This document shows positions 1 through 11,130 of a DNA stretch of 64,000 nucleotides, in pieces. Made by a program: the position numbers and the translations under genes. Origin of the DNA: Bryum argenteum (lineage: Eukaryota; Streptophyta; Bryopsida; Bryales; Bryaceae). The stretch lies in assembly GCA_037043015.1 (NCBI GenBank), contig CM073324.1:15831013-15895012 (forward strand). Direction: 5' to 3'. Each line of letters begins with the position of its first letter. The first letter of the stretch is position 1. Below the pieces are notes generated by a model. It was not told the origin of the DNA. It worked only from the letters and a program-made list of their open reading frames with translations, and searched no databases.

Positions 1-1140
1 TTCGATAATTGAAATGGGTCGCCTTTTTTGTATAATAGTATTGTGAGGCTTATTTTCCAGGATGTCGGAATTTGTTTTTGTTTATAACAATGTTTGAAGA
101 ATAAGAATAAGATGCGGTGAAAGTTTGTAGGCATGTTCTTCAAGATAGAGTTAGGTATTCTATCTGGTCATGGGGTTTTGTTTTTTGCGAGGTTTTTTAA
201 GCATAAGTCGAAAGTTTCTTGGTCAAAATATGTATGTAGCGGAGTTTGCGGGTGTCCTCTTTTATCTATTACAAAGCCTTCTAGGTCATGCCATGGATAT
301 TGTCTAACTCCGCATGCGTTAAGGGGTGTGTGCAGTAGGTAATACCATGTTGGAACAGTGGGTTTGTTAATAGATGATTGTTGTATGTAAATTTCATTAG
401 CAATGTCTTGTGGGCTCGTTAGTATGTTGTTATTGCGATATGTGATGCAGTCTAATGGTGGTGTTTCGTGGTTTTTAAATACTTTATTGTTTATCTTTTT
501 AGGGCTTATTTCATATAAGAGTCTGTATTTGGATATAGCCTTTTTTATGCATTATTTTGTGTATTTTCATGTGATTTTTCTTGCTATTTTGTTTGCAGTC
601 TTGGCTAATATTGCTAAATCATTTATCCATGATTCAATAAGTAGGTCTTTCAGATGGCGGTGGTGGGATCTTGACATGGGTGTGATTATTTAATTCATTG
701 ATAATTGGGTGTGATCTCCATTGTTGTGTATTTTTTGTGGTATATATTGCTTTTCTAATTAAATGATATGTTGCTACATGCTTTTTCCATGTTTCTTGGA
801 ATTTTCGTGGTAAGTAACCACCTTGTTTTGAAATTCTTTCATTGAGTGTGGGTATGGGTGGTGCGCTACACGTATTTTCTACAGCTTCTGATATTTTTTG
901 AGTGATTTCATCTATATAAGAAAGACGCTAGTTTCCATTGATCGAGATTTAGGTGTTCATGTGATAATATATGCGTTAAGTCGTTTAGTTGTAAAGCGTT
1001 GTTTTAAATGGAAGATTGTATTAAATTTATCTAAATTATCTTTGCGGTATAGGGTTAAGTATTCTAATCGGTTTGGAGGTAGGTGGTATTGGATGGCGTG
1101 CAATGAGTTTGTTTTGGGGGATGTGTAGTGCAATGGGTGT

Positions 1141-2481
1141 GTGGTCGGAGTTAAGATTGGCTTAGTAATTGTGGTACATGTATATAAATTGTGATTTTGT
1201 GTTTTGATATAAAAACCGTCTATTAGACTTGTATGTGTGTAGTTATAACCACCTTATGCAGAGTAGTTTGTGTTTGTTGAGGGCATATGTTAGTGATAAG
1301 CTATCGATATATGTTTTCCAAATAAAATCGTCACTTGTGGTGGTGTGTGGTATTATCTTTCGTTTTGTCGTCTTATTAAAGCTATGTCTCTCTTGAAGTC
1401 TCCACATAGAATAAGAGTGTGGTTAGGATGTGTGTTGATTTGTGTTGTAATGGTTTGTTGTATAGTTGAGATTAGTTTGATGTCTTCATGGTGTGATGGC
1501 ATATATAGGTGTATTAATAGCCATGGTTGTAGTGGGTGGTTTTTTAGGTGTATAATTTGTAAATAAGGTGATATTTTTAGCGGGGTTGGGATTTTGGTGA
1601 TATTCCCTGGGTATGCATATTTGTGGTTTATTAGTGTTAGTAGTCCTCCTCTAGCGGTGTATAAGGAATTCGTTGTTGAATCTGGTGGTCGGTGCGTGTG
1701 AGTATTATTAAATATTAGTTTGTAATTTGGGAATAAGTTTTGTATGTACTTTATAGACTTGGTGGCGGTTAGTTTAGTCTCTTGAATGGTGATAATGCCC
1801 GGGGTTTGCAAGGCAAGTTCTTCTAAGCTAGGTAGTGCAGTATTTAGTGTTGCTGCGTTCCATGTGATAATACTAGTTTGTTGATTAACATTGTGTATAT
1901 TGGGTTGGGATAGTGGTAGGATATGAGTCAATGGAGGATGGTGTGTGTATTCATTTAGAGGATCATAGATTTTTAATGTTTCCTCAAGAAGATTATTTGG
2001 TAGAAAAGGAAATTTAAGTTTTAACGTATGTATTGATGGTGCGTTTTGTGTTTGGTGTATAAAATCATATAATTCTTTGTGTATACTAGGGGAGGGGTTT
2101 ATTAATTTTTGGTTATCCGTGGTAAATTGTAGATAGGGGTGTTTCATGTGGATGTGTCTTTCGGGTGGGTTTGGTAGTGTAGACATCTTGTCTAGTAATC
2201 TAGCAGTCCAATCTGGTTCGGGTGCATTTGTTAGTAGATGTTCATATGAATTTATATTAGGGCTTATAGTTGTTATTAGCGCAAATAGTATGTGTGCTAA
2301 AGGGTAATTTCTTATTTGGTTTAGATATGTATTTAAATGTGGGAAGTCTCTAATAGTGATTTGATGGTTTTGGTGATCTTGTTTTAGAATGGGAGAGAAA
2401 TTTGTTGCAAGATTTTGGTATTCGGGTTGGAGTTTGATTGTACATGTAATAAAGTATGTTTTTTATCTTCGTTTGTGAGCC
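1141..2481 (-). pseudogene. LINE ORF2 endonuclease (EEP/AP-endonuclease) domain, frameshifted
   Basis: The main open frame is 2186 to 1353. The same frame is open upstream to about 2480 without an ATG. Endonuclease blocks are visible in order: ITWNAATL, TIQETKL (catalytic Glu), LLIHLYMPS (catalytic Tyr region) and LCGDFKRDIAL at 1386-1400, where the Asn usual in GDxN reads Lys. That frame ends at 1353. The last catalytic block, SDHTPIAL, is found at 1141-1149 in another frame, so at least one frameshift separates them. Further left (1-1140), stretches of linker-like sequence can be read in changing frames but no RT motif appears. The endonuclease would nick target DNA to prime reverse transcription; this copy is very unlikely to be active. 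Confidence 0.8.
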
Positions 2482-3722
2482 GGTGGGTGAGTTTCTAGTA
2501 CGTTTGGCATAGGACCAGGGTTTGTTTCAATATCCTCACATTTTAATAAATGGTGCGTATCATTGTATTTATAATAGTATGTGTTGAGAGTCTTTGTGGG
2601 CACATATGTGGAGACGGTGTTAACAATAGATATTTTGAAAAGCTTTGTTTTGGTCGGAAAATATATAACTTTAAAGAATAGGTCTTCTAAAAATAGGTTG
2701 GTGTTTGATTCCAAATAATTGGGGTCTCTTGTTACTATATTGTATATTTCTATTTCTAGTATGTTTGTTTTTGGTTTATATTCCGAAAATGTTTTATGTC
2801 CATGTTTATGCGTGGTTGAACGAATGTCAAGCATATTTTGCATAGGGTCCCGATTTGATTCTATATCTTTGCATGTTAATAGGATTGTTTTGTTATCATA
2901 TAAAAGGTAGTAGAATTTTGGATTTTTACGTTTATTTTTATATGTAAAGTATTTTTTTATAGTAATGTTGAGGGTCGGTTGTGTGGAATAATATGTTATA
3001 TATTTTGTTTTGTAGGTAAAAGGATATTCATTATTACTATAATTTCTATTCACTTTTTTTGTTTTTTCTTTCCCTCCTATTACTTTTACTTTTTGTCTTC
3101 TATTTTCTTCTTTTATGTCGGTATTGTCTAGATTTACTATGTCGGTTTTTTTTTGTTTTACTATGTCGGTATTTTTTTGTTTTAATATGTCGGCATTTTC
3201 TTGTTTTTCTATGTCGGTATTTTCTTGTTTTACTATGTCGGTATTTTTTTGATTTATTATGTTGGTATTTTTTTGATTTACTATGTCGGTATTTTTTTGT
3301 TTTACTATATCGGTATTTTCTTGTTTTACTATGTCGGTATTTTTTTGTTTTACTATGTCGGTATTTTTTTGTTTTATTATGTCCGCATTTTCTTGTTTTA
3401 CTATGTCGGTATTTTTTTGTTTTACTATATCGGTGTTTTCTTGTTTTACTATGTCGGTATTTTTTTGTTTTATTATGTCCGTATTTTCTTGTTTTACTAT
3501 GTCGGTATTTTCTTGTTTTACTATGTCGGTATTTTTTTGTTTTATTATGTCCGTATTTTCTTGTTTTACTATGTCGGTATTTTCTTGTTTTACTATGTCG
3601 GTATTTTTTTGTTTTATTATGTCCGCATTTTCTTGTTTTTCTTTGTCGGTATTTTTTAGATTTATTATGTCGGTATTTTCTATTTTTAGTAATTCTATTT
3701 TTGGCATTTCTCTGTAATACAT
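2463..3722 (-). CDS. Repeat-rich LINE ORF ending in a 2A-like peptide
   Basis: This 419-residue ORF begins MYYREMPKIELLKIE. Twenty-four near-identical 8-residue units (NTDIVKQE, NTDIVKQK, NTDIIKQK and variants) then fill residues 16-207. Residues 208-419 are basic and Tyr/Asn-rich and hold two copies of a module. The first ends CKDIESNRDP (residues 284-293) and the second CEDIETNPGP (395-404). The second fits the 2A ribosome-skipping consensus D-x-E-x-NPGP, so translation could release the N-terminal product and restart at the final Pro. Only 15 residues follow before the stop. The endonuclease frame lies +1 relative to it, so either a frameshift mutation or programmed shifting is needed to join them. 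The repeat tract has no recognised function. Confidence 0.6.
   Translation of the reverse strand: MYYREMPKIELLKIENTDIINLKNTDKEKQENADIIKQKNTDIVKQENTDIVKQENTDIIKQKNTDIVKQENTDIVKQENTDIIKQKNTDIVKQENTDIVKQKNTDIVKQENADIIKQKNTDIVKQKNTDIVKQENTDIVKQKNTDIVNQKNTNIINQKNTDIVKQENTDIEKQENADILKQKNTDIVKQKKTDIVNLDNTDIKEENRRQKVKVIGGKEKTKKVNRNYSNNEYPFTYKTKYITYYSTQPTLNITIKKYFTYKNKRKNPKFYYLLYDNKTILLTCKDIESNRDPMQNMLDIRSTTHKHGHKTFSEYKPKTNILEIEIYNIVTRDPNYLESNTNLFLEDLFFKVIYFPTKTKLFKISIVNTVSTYVPTKTLNTYYYKYNDTHHLLKCEDIETNPGPMPNVLETHPPAHKRR
2511..2534 (-). other. 2A-like ribosome-skipping motif (DIETNPGP)
   Basis: The eight codons read D-I-E-T-N-P-G-P and are preceded by LLKCE. They match the D(V/I)ExNPGP consensus of 2A peptides, which make the ribosome skip the Gly-Pro bond. 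Such motifs are known at the start of ORF2 in some APE-type LINEs of trypanosomes and animals. The position just before an endonuclease domain is the same here. Confidence 0.8.
2844..2867 (-). other. Degenerate duplicate of the 2A-like motif (DIESNRDP)
   Basis: An upstream copy of the Tyr-rich module carries LLTCKDIESNRDP. NPGP has become NRDP, which should abolish skipping because the Gly-Pro pair is essential in known 2A peptides. The rest of the module resembles the intact downstream copy, so this looks like an old tandem duplication. Confidence 0.7.
3102..3677 (-). repeat. 24-bp coding minisatellite, 24 units
   Basis: A 24-bp unit is repeated 24 times in frame and encodes NTDIVKQ(E/K) and close variants. 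Units alternate between E- and K-ending forms in two- and three-unit blocks, which suggests expansion by unequal exchange. Long ORFs on the opposite strand here are shadows of the repeat. Confidence 0.95.
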
Positions 3723-3827
3723 TGTTGTCGTTGTCTAGTTTCGTACTTCTTCTTCTCTCTGGTAGCCTTCGTTCCCTGCAAAAACTCAAGCCATCCTCTA
3801 ACCGTTGCTGCAAGTTGTTTTTCCATA

Positions 3828-5534
3828 TCAGTTTTCCAGTTGAGGTTTTGGAATGTCACAGAAAATGTCAACTGCTTGGATGGTAGCCCTGAGTTGTTTC
3901 TTCACTTCTTCCATTTGCATCTGCATTGAGCTATGTAGCTCTTCCGTCAACTTCTGGGCATGAAGGTTGGCCTCCTTCGCGATCTCTTCCTTGAATACTC
4001 CTAGCTCCTTGTGCATTTCCTCTTTCAATTTCTCGTTCCCCTTGCTAACGGCTTTCTCCACCAGCTCCGCGATTTCTCCATGAGTAATGTTGTTCCGTTT
4101 CTCCTTCGGTGCGTTCTGTGCTGCCTCCAATGTACTCACAATGGCAGTAGAGATGTCACAAAACCCAAATCTCTCCTGATCTTCTCTGCTAGGAGGTAGA
4201 CTGCCTTCTAAACTGCGAGGGTGTGGAGTAAAACTTACGTGTTTCCCCATGATCTCCTTCGTCTTCCCTACCCATTGTCGATATACAATGGGGTTCAGGC
4301 ACTGGACGTTGGCTGCCCCTTTGTGCAGGTTTCCAACCTGCCCCGGGAAGAAGAATGACAATATGTTCTTCTCCCCCATTGCAGCTTCGATTGACATCTT
4401 TGTCTCCTCGACTTTCTTCATTTTGTGCAATCCGTATAAACACAACATCGTAGCATTCTTCTTCTTCAACTCCTCCTCCGTCAGTCCTTCTCCTCTAGCG
4501 CCACGTTCCGCCTTTGCAGTCTGCGGTGTGATCACGTGAAGGAGTTCGTTTTCGTATGGTACCTGGTATTGAATGATTTTGTCAACATGAGTCGGACTTG
4601 TAGCAACCAGCCAGCCCCAGGTCTCCCCTTCACTCTTCTGTACGCTGGAAATCTCGTAATCATGTCCTCTTCTGAAACTCTCTCTGAGCACGTCCCGTTG
4701 GAGTTCTGCAACGGTAACCCCTTCCAACTTTGGGCTATCAATTTTCGCCGACAGCAATGTGTTCCGTGCAATAGAATCCCAGCTTTTGCATACCTTCCCA
4801 ACGGTTGTCAAATCGTGGTCCAACTCCAAAATGAAAGCTCTCTTCCCTTTAAGCAGGGCGATTCCGTCAATCTTCGGATGCTTCAGGTGGATTTTGATGG
4901 TCCCTGTCCAAAACTTCTGTTTCGACCCCTTCACCTTCTCCTTGCACGGAATGTAGATCGGTTCAGCCATGTTCTCTCCGACTTCAATTTCCATCCTTTT
5001 CAGCATTTCTTTGCATCTTGTAAGAATTTCTCCGTGTGTGAAGTCCGTTGCTTGTCTTTCAAAAAAGACAGCCACCTGATAGTCTAGCGACAGCCCGCTA
5101 GACGTATCCACTTCCGTCTCAATTGGAAGTTGAGTAATGTTGTAATGTTGCCCACCTTTGCCGTCGGGTCTCTCCATCGGGTACAGCTTCTGCTGCACAT
5201 GTGGAAACGCCAATCTTCCTACGTTGTGGAATTCTTCAGCTTCAGCCTTCGTGAAACCCTATTTCACTTTCTCTATCACACTCTTGCTTCTCAATCCTTC
5301 AGCTTCACCAGTTCCTTCTTTCAGCGCCAACTGCTCCATAGCTACAAACCCCAGCCAGAATGTCTTCGGCGTTTCCTCGATTGCTGCTACATTCTTCTTC
5401 CTCTTGCTGCCGCTTCCTCCGGATCCTTCCTGGTTTCTTTTCGTATGTTGAGTTTCAATTTGTGTAACTCTGCAATCGTCATCCGCTTCCGCCATATTTG
5501 TGTCCAGCATTTTCCCCGGTGTACTTTCTGTCAT
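3828..5534 (-). pseudogene. LINE ORF1-like protein with one internal stop
   Basis: The frame starts at ATG 5534 (MTESTPGKMLDTN) and runs to 3828 with one in-frame TAG at 5259-5261, giving about 567 residues if that codon is read through. Upstream of the TAG is FWLGFVAMEQLALKEG. Downstream the frame is fully open for 476 codons. The middle section (WTGTIKIHLKHPKIDG, then FILELDHDLTTVGK) looks like a folded, possibly RNA-binding domain. The last ~70 residues are Lys/Glu-rich and heptad-like (KEEMHKELGVFKEEIAKEA), suggesting a coiled coil. The ORF ends about 100 bp before the repeat-rich ORF on the same strand. I do not recognise a named domain; ORF1 is inferred from position, coiled coil and neighbours. 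Binding of LINE RNA would be the expected role. Confidence 0.55.
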
Positions 5535-8346
5535 AATGGCTGCGTGTCATGCTTTTCCCCCCCCGCGCCATCTGCAAATCCAATTTTTTCTTTGTTTTTT
5601 CTGTATTTTCTTTCAACGATTTGGTCTGTATACTAATCAAGCTATTCTGCTTCCAATCTGTTCCCTTCTGCGCGTGCATAGGGGCTGTATACAGATTGTA
5701 AGCTCTTGACCTAATTTCAGCACATACAATCTTTGCTACTAGTTTCTTTTTCAATTCAATGAGCAAAAACAAGTTTAGGGTTAGGTTCTTACCTGAAAGC
5801 TGTAGATCGAGTGTTTCTACGGCCGTCTCTTCTGCGCGCGTCGTCGCTCTTCTCTCTTGCAAACGAATCACCAATGTCGCCGGCGGCGGCAAAAGAAATT
5901 CTTTCAAATCGGATCTGCGTCTAAAATCTGCGTCTAGGTTCCCGGATCGGCTGTAGCGATTTCAGCACTCGAAATCCTAAGCTCCTGGTAGTTTCAAGCC
6001 TTTCAATGTTGGATCTAAGCTCTATTTCTCAGCCCGCTTTCAGATCTACAATAGCAACTCCAACAACTCAAACCCTCATTCCACCACTTTCACTACCTAC
6101 GCTTTGTGTGCATTCGTGGTGCGGTTAGATCACTCCTAACACAAATCGCACACACGGGTTACGATTGCAGCATTGCTACGACACCAGATCTGGTCCTATC
6201 CGCTCTCTACTCCTCTCTCTCCATGACCTCGCTCATCACACTGTTGTTGCAAAACTCCAAAATCTCTGTGGCACTAGAAGCGGAACCAATTTGCACCATC
6301 ACATGACAGATTTTTTTTTTTTTTTTAGATTACAACATTCACCTTGAGAGGAGTTTGTAGTCCTACACCATTGTTGTTATGTCCTTTGAGCATATCATCA
6401 AAAGTAGGTTGAATGAGCATTTTATTCATACCAACCCAGCCCGCAAAGATTTGGTGTTCTCATTTGTTTATTTGAGCATTGGCATCTGCGAATTGCCCTG
6501 CGGATGGTCTTTCCAGACATTTCTACTACCAATATAAACTACACCAAATTCCACAATAAACACCACAGATTAAGGTCCCATAAGATTTTTGACTTTTATT
6601 GGCTAATAACCGGCATATTCCACACCCAATCGATATTTCACGGATCTCTTTGGGCAATTGCCTTCTTTTACACTGAGATCTCTTCCGGCAATTGCCTTAT
6701 TTTGTACTAAGAATAAAAATTTATTTGTAATTTTCATGGATTTCAGTGGACTGGCCAGTGTGCTAAATTCATCGGCTGATAATAAACTAGCCGCCTCGGT
6801 CCTTCCACAGACTATCCAAGTAAAAAACGATGATAAATCATATTATTCATCCAAAGGATCGGACATCTCAACCCTAAAACCGCAAAACCCTAAAGCTGGT
6901 CCTAGTATATATCCTGTGCCGCTGCTCCTGGATCTCATCGTCTCTCTCATTCTTTCAGCTTTGTTCATGTCCTTCTCCTAGCACCTTTCACCTAGTTTCT
7001 CAATCGTGCCTTTGAAGTGAGATGACGAGAAAGTATTGAATCGGCTGACCTCATGATGGATTCAACTTACTAAAATGTCTTCAAAGTTTTCTGATCACTC
7101 TCTAGCGCCATGATATCTGCGCCTGCTCTTTCATTTTTCTTGTGTGGGTTAGGGTTTGAGGTTTGCTTTCAACGGTCGAGCACTGACCAAAGACCTACGG
7201 ACAGTGTTCAACATTTATATTGTAAGCTAGAGCAATCCGTTCTGTGGCGCTTCGCTTTCTGGTCTCGATCCCTGAGAGACTGTCGATGCGCACCCGTACA
7301 CTGCGTATTTAGTTGAACTCCGGCCCTTGATTCTTACACGGTTGCATGGTATGGTCGGTGGGTCTTCCCATCTGTAGCATGTTGTGCATCCGATTGGAGG
7401 GCTGGGGGAGATCAAAACTTGGTCTATCGTTTCAGTTTCTCGGCTTACAAAGCCTATGGGTTACTGATTGTTGCTCAAGGACAGTACTTCTTTGTTTTCT
7501 GACGTCCATATGTCCTGTTGAGTCTGGATAATAGATGTTGCTGTCCCTGAACCGCCCTTACTGTTTTTGCTACTGTCCATCCCCGAGGAATGTCCGTATT
7601 GTCGTAACGTTGCATCTGAGAATCTCCAACATTTGGAACCTTAAGAGCATCGTAACTTTTAGAGCGGATATTCGGAATCTGCAACGAGTTCACACATTGA
7701 ATTGATCCCTGAAATTTTCGGAACGAAGTTGTCGTGAAAATTCGTAGACCGCGATCAGGAGTTTTCGGAAGGCGGATGGCTGGTGGGTCGCACGAATTGG
7801 AAAGTACCCATCACAAACTTACTTACACCACTAAATGATGTTACCCGCGGAAGCTGAGACAATCACTTGCTACGTTAAAAATTATCCAGTTTCTCTGAAA
7901 GGCCATCGATGTCAAATACCGATTTCGTTACATCACAATGTAACGAAGTTCCGATATGGGGATGGGTACATGATTGGTAATCTGACTTGCGGTTCAGATA
8001 TATGACATGATATATCATGATATAAGCACTCCATGAAATCAGGCTGCACACCGGGATCACAACTTTCAGACGGCGAGAGAATTACGAGCGGTATGTGTTG
8101 ACATTCTGTGTCGTCAAACGAACGTCCAACAATTGATTGTCAAACACCGGTTACCGATCCTCGTTCCTCTCGCAGATGAAGAGTACGATGATTTGAAAAG
8201 ATGGTTCAGGTCATTGACATTGTTGAGACCAGAAATTGCGTTACATGTTTTTTCGACGGATGTTCAGTGCCAAACAGAGTAGTTTCCTGATGAAGAATTT
8301 TTACATACTGATAAGCTACGAAGAGCAGGAAATTTGGACCACAGCA
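5535..8346. other. No gene recognised; possible LINE 5' region
   Basis: 5535-5950 may be the 5' untranslated region of the LINE, and an out-of-frame ORF on the same strand overlaps its start. A T-run of about 17 bases lies near 6310. The remainder has mixed composition and holds only short ORFs with no recognisable motif or convincing exon. The part next to 8346 is the 3' flank of ndhO. Confidence 0.5.
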
Positions 8347-10432
8347 TCACTCTCTCCTGTACGAGAGTCTATCCGCCTGCATCACATCACAGAAATACAC
8401 CATAAGAAACAAGTTTGAAGCCACAGTGCAGTCCCTGTTCTGATCATAATACAAAACAGTTGACAGACACAAATAGATTGCCGTGCACGGAAACACTAAC
8501 CGGGATAAGCATGTAAGTAGGAAGCCAAGCTGGGGATGTGGGGATCCCGGCCCAAGCAATCTGCACACAGGTCGCAAACCATGAGTTCCATGTCCAACAT
8601 AATCATACATATACACTCTGCACTTGTGAGAAAAAGACAGTGAAAAGAGGAGTCATACCAGCGCATACTCGCCATGATCAAAGAACCTCACTTGCAAGAC
8701 CTGCAAATAACATCAGCAAAGCGGTAAGAAACTGCATTTGATGAACAAGGTGCAAATTTCGTAGACTGTGAATTCGATTCTTTATCCACAAAAAGTTGAG
8801 ATATGCTTGCTTGCTGAGAGGTGACGAGGAGCTTTACCTCGCCACGATCCTCGTAAATGTAATCTAGACCCGTGAAGAAAGGAGGATGTCCTACTGAAAG
8901 ATACTGCATTGCAACATACACACCGTTAGGAACATATGTAAAAATGCATAAATCGAATCAATAAAAGATAGGGATTCGAGATACCTCAACACTGTTGAGG
9001 TACTTCTCCTTGTCCACTGCAACGATCTGCCCTTTCTTCACTGCAACAAGGCAAACCACATGATCAGGCAATGGAGGTCAAGGAGCCAAGTTTCAAAAGG
9101 AGAAAGATGTGAGTTCATACTGGTTGGCTTCGGAGGTGGAGGAGCTGCTGGAGTTATGTCGGCCTCTGGAGTTGGAGGTGGTACAGATTTTGCTGGTTCA
9201 GCTGCCGCAGCGAACACTTGGACCACTCGTCTCTGCAAAAATGGAAAGAACATCAGTGACCTACACGATTAACCTCACCTCTGCAAGATTCCAAAGCGTT
9301 TCGTTCCTTGCGAAAGAAGAATACATAGATTCAATTAATCTAGTTCTTCAAACTGTATAGACGATTTTGATTCTAGCATCGTCAGTGGTTTCCGAATAAC
9401 GTAGACAATCTCCTTCACACCAAAACGTGGTAATGTGACTTGAGATTCAAGAAGGTTCAACGATTTAAACCCTAAAAAGTTTACAGATTCTCCAAGTCAG
9501 CAGGGGATTAAAGTTCGTCGCTGCTAAAGCTTCAATTCAGCCAACGAAATTAATGCGATAGACGGAGAGCATTTCTGCACCAGGAGAAGAAGACGGAAGC
9601 CCGGTGACATCTATGATCAGTACGTAATAATATTAGCTTCAGCGGCTGTTTAAAACATTTTACGCAAAGAGTTACGCCATTTCAGGACGTAAATCGATAA
9701 ACCAGTAAACCTTCATAACAATTGAGAATAGTACACCATTTTCGCGGTCGAATCCTCCGCAAGAATTTAATGTGGGATTAAGAATCAGTCCCATGTAGGA
9801 GTAAGAAGCACGTTCAACATCGAAAGCGGCAATTCTGTCTGTCGCTAACTTATCAATCTCTCAAGATAGATTACGAATGAATTGTTCAAGGTTCCTACAT
9901 TGCACTCTCTGGCCGTATGCCCTAAAGCAGGAAGGCAGTGACGCCCGAATTAACATCCATTAATATTAGCTTCAGCAGTGGTGGATTTTACAAACTCTAA
10001 TGCGCAAGGAGCGATTGGTTCAACAAAAGCTAACGCACAAGAAGCAATTGCAGAACGTCTACCGATCAAACTACGAACCTTAATAACTACTGTATAGAGA
10101 AAACGACTTCTGCATTCGATTCCACGGCAAAGTTCTTAGATATTCTGTGAATTTTACGTAAAATGCAAAACCCAGCTCATAAATGACAGCGGCAATTCTG
10201 GGTGGCAAAATAAGGCCCTCAATCTCTCATGAGAAATTACTGAATGGGGCAATCCTGGACTCACATTGCAAGGGTCAGGTGGGGGAAAAGGAATTGGTAC
10301 CTGAGGAGTGCGCGAGGAGGAAGCATGGAGGAATGTTGGGAAAGAGGAGGGGAGGCATTTGGAAGGGGCGAGCGGGAGAGGGCAGGGCTGAGGTCGGCAC
10401 AGCAACGAGCTGGTGGTGGTCGCCATGGCCAT
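8347..10432 (-). CDS. ndhO: NAD(P)H-quinone oxidoreductase subunit O, chloroplast precursor (seven exons)
   Basis: NdhO is a small stromal-side subunit of the chloroplast NDH complex, which takes part in cyclic electron flow around photosystem I. Seven exons read on the minus strand with GT-AG borders and consistent phase: 10301-10432, 9121-9232, 8985-9040, 8838-8903, 8659-8700, 8501-8560 and 8347-8376. They give 165 residues. The first exon (MAMATTTSSLLCRPQP and on, Ser/Pro-rich, few acidic residues) is a typical transit peptide. A Pro-rich linker follows, then family blocks MKKGQIVAVDKEKYLNSVE, YLSVGHPPFFTGLDYIYEDR, VRFFDHGEYAL and GIPTSPAWLPTYML. The end is ADRLSYRRE and a TGA. A second ATG two codons in (10426) could also be used. 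Length matches the family (about 150-160 residues). No break was seen, so the gene looks functional. Intron 1 is about 1.07 kb; the others are short. Confidence 0.93.
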
Positions 10433-10540
10433 TCTCGAGCCTGCTTGCGATTGCGAGTGCGAGGGAGTGTCTGGTGGACACACGGAGTTGAGCTCCGGCA
10501 ACAGGATATCATTCGCCCTCAAATTTACGATAGCACGCAC

Positions 10541-10556
10541 AGTATTCTATAATAGC
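10541..10556 (-). promoter_or_regulatory. Possible TATA-like element upstream of ndhO
   Basis: On the minus strand the sequence reads GCTATTATAGAATA about 110-125 bases upstream of the ndhO ATG. The position suits a TATA box followed by a ~90-base leader. This is inference from position only. Confidence 0.25.
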
Positions 10557-10621
10557 ACCCAACATGTTCCGTATTATCGCAGGCTGTGGTACCTTTTGCT
10601 TGTGCAAAGACACCTTTTTTT

Positions 10622-10733
10622 TTCACCAGATATTAAACTTTGAACACTGATTAGATGTTTGAACATTATGTTTGTTTTTCACCAAATATCAAACTTTGGA
10701 CACCGATTAGACGTTTCAACATTCGTAAGACGC
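10622..10733. repeat. 56-bp tandem duplication
   Basis: Two adjacent copies start TTCACCA at 10622 and 10678 and share most positions (AAACTTTG, ACACTGATTAGA versus ACACCGATTAGA, CAACATT). It lies in the AT-rich 5' flank of ndhO. Confidence 0.7.
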
Positions 10734-11130
10734 TTGAACGTGGATTGAATGTTAGATTTATTTTAGACACGAGATGCAGTATTCATAAATCCAACATCAA
10801 AAATAAGATATTAGATGTTAAACAGAGACCTCAACTTAGATATTACTTATTGAACATCAGACATTGACTAAAAGTAACAAATGTTAGATATTACATTTTG
10901 AACATTTCCGGTTAAACGTTGAGACATTGACTATCATGAATATTGGAAGATTAGTATTGCAAAATATTTTAATTTGTAATTACGGTTAAAAGGTATTGAG
11001 TACGAGCAGTATACCCCTAAGTAAATGGATCAAGTGTGGCCATCACCTACGTGGAGATCATATCCTTTTCTTAATTAGAAACATGTAAATTGCAGTATCT
11101 ATGCCTTGTGTTTGTTTACGTTTTCTTCTG

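Larger units (their letters stand above)
1..5534 (-). mobile_element. APE-type non-LTR retrotransposon (LINE), 3' part beyond window
   Basis: Read on the minus strand, the order is a long ORF1-like frame (5534 to 3828), a repeat-rich ORF ending in a 2A-like motif (3722 to 2463), then an AP-endonuclease-like domain (about 2480 to 1141) that decays into frameshifted sequence to the window edge. This is the order of an L1-like LINE: ORF1, then an endonuclease-RT polyprotein. No RT motif was found, and RT would be expected left of base 1. The coding strand is very A-rich from about 3700 leftward and more balanced in ORF1. The copy is broken by a TAG in ORF1 and by frameshifts in the endonuclease. 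Assigning all parts to one element is inference from order and strand. Confidence 0.75.

Noticed and set aside
1-1140. LINE reverse transcriptase
   Set aside because: I looked for a (F/Y)xDD box on the minus strand and found none. The readable pieces are linker-like and RT should lie beyond the left edge.
3059-3886. Long plus-strand ORFs rich in Phe/Leu/Cys (several frames) looking like membrane proteins
   Set aside because: They are opposite-strand shadows of the 24-bp coding minisatellite of the LINE ORF.
10154-10540. Whole 128-codon minus ORF as a separate gene
   Set aside because: Only its middle (from 10432 to the GT donor at 10301) is used, as the transit-peptide exon of ndhO. The rest is leader or intron.
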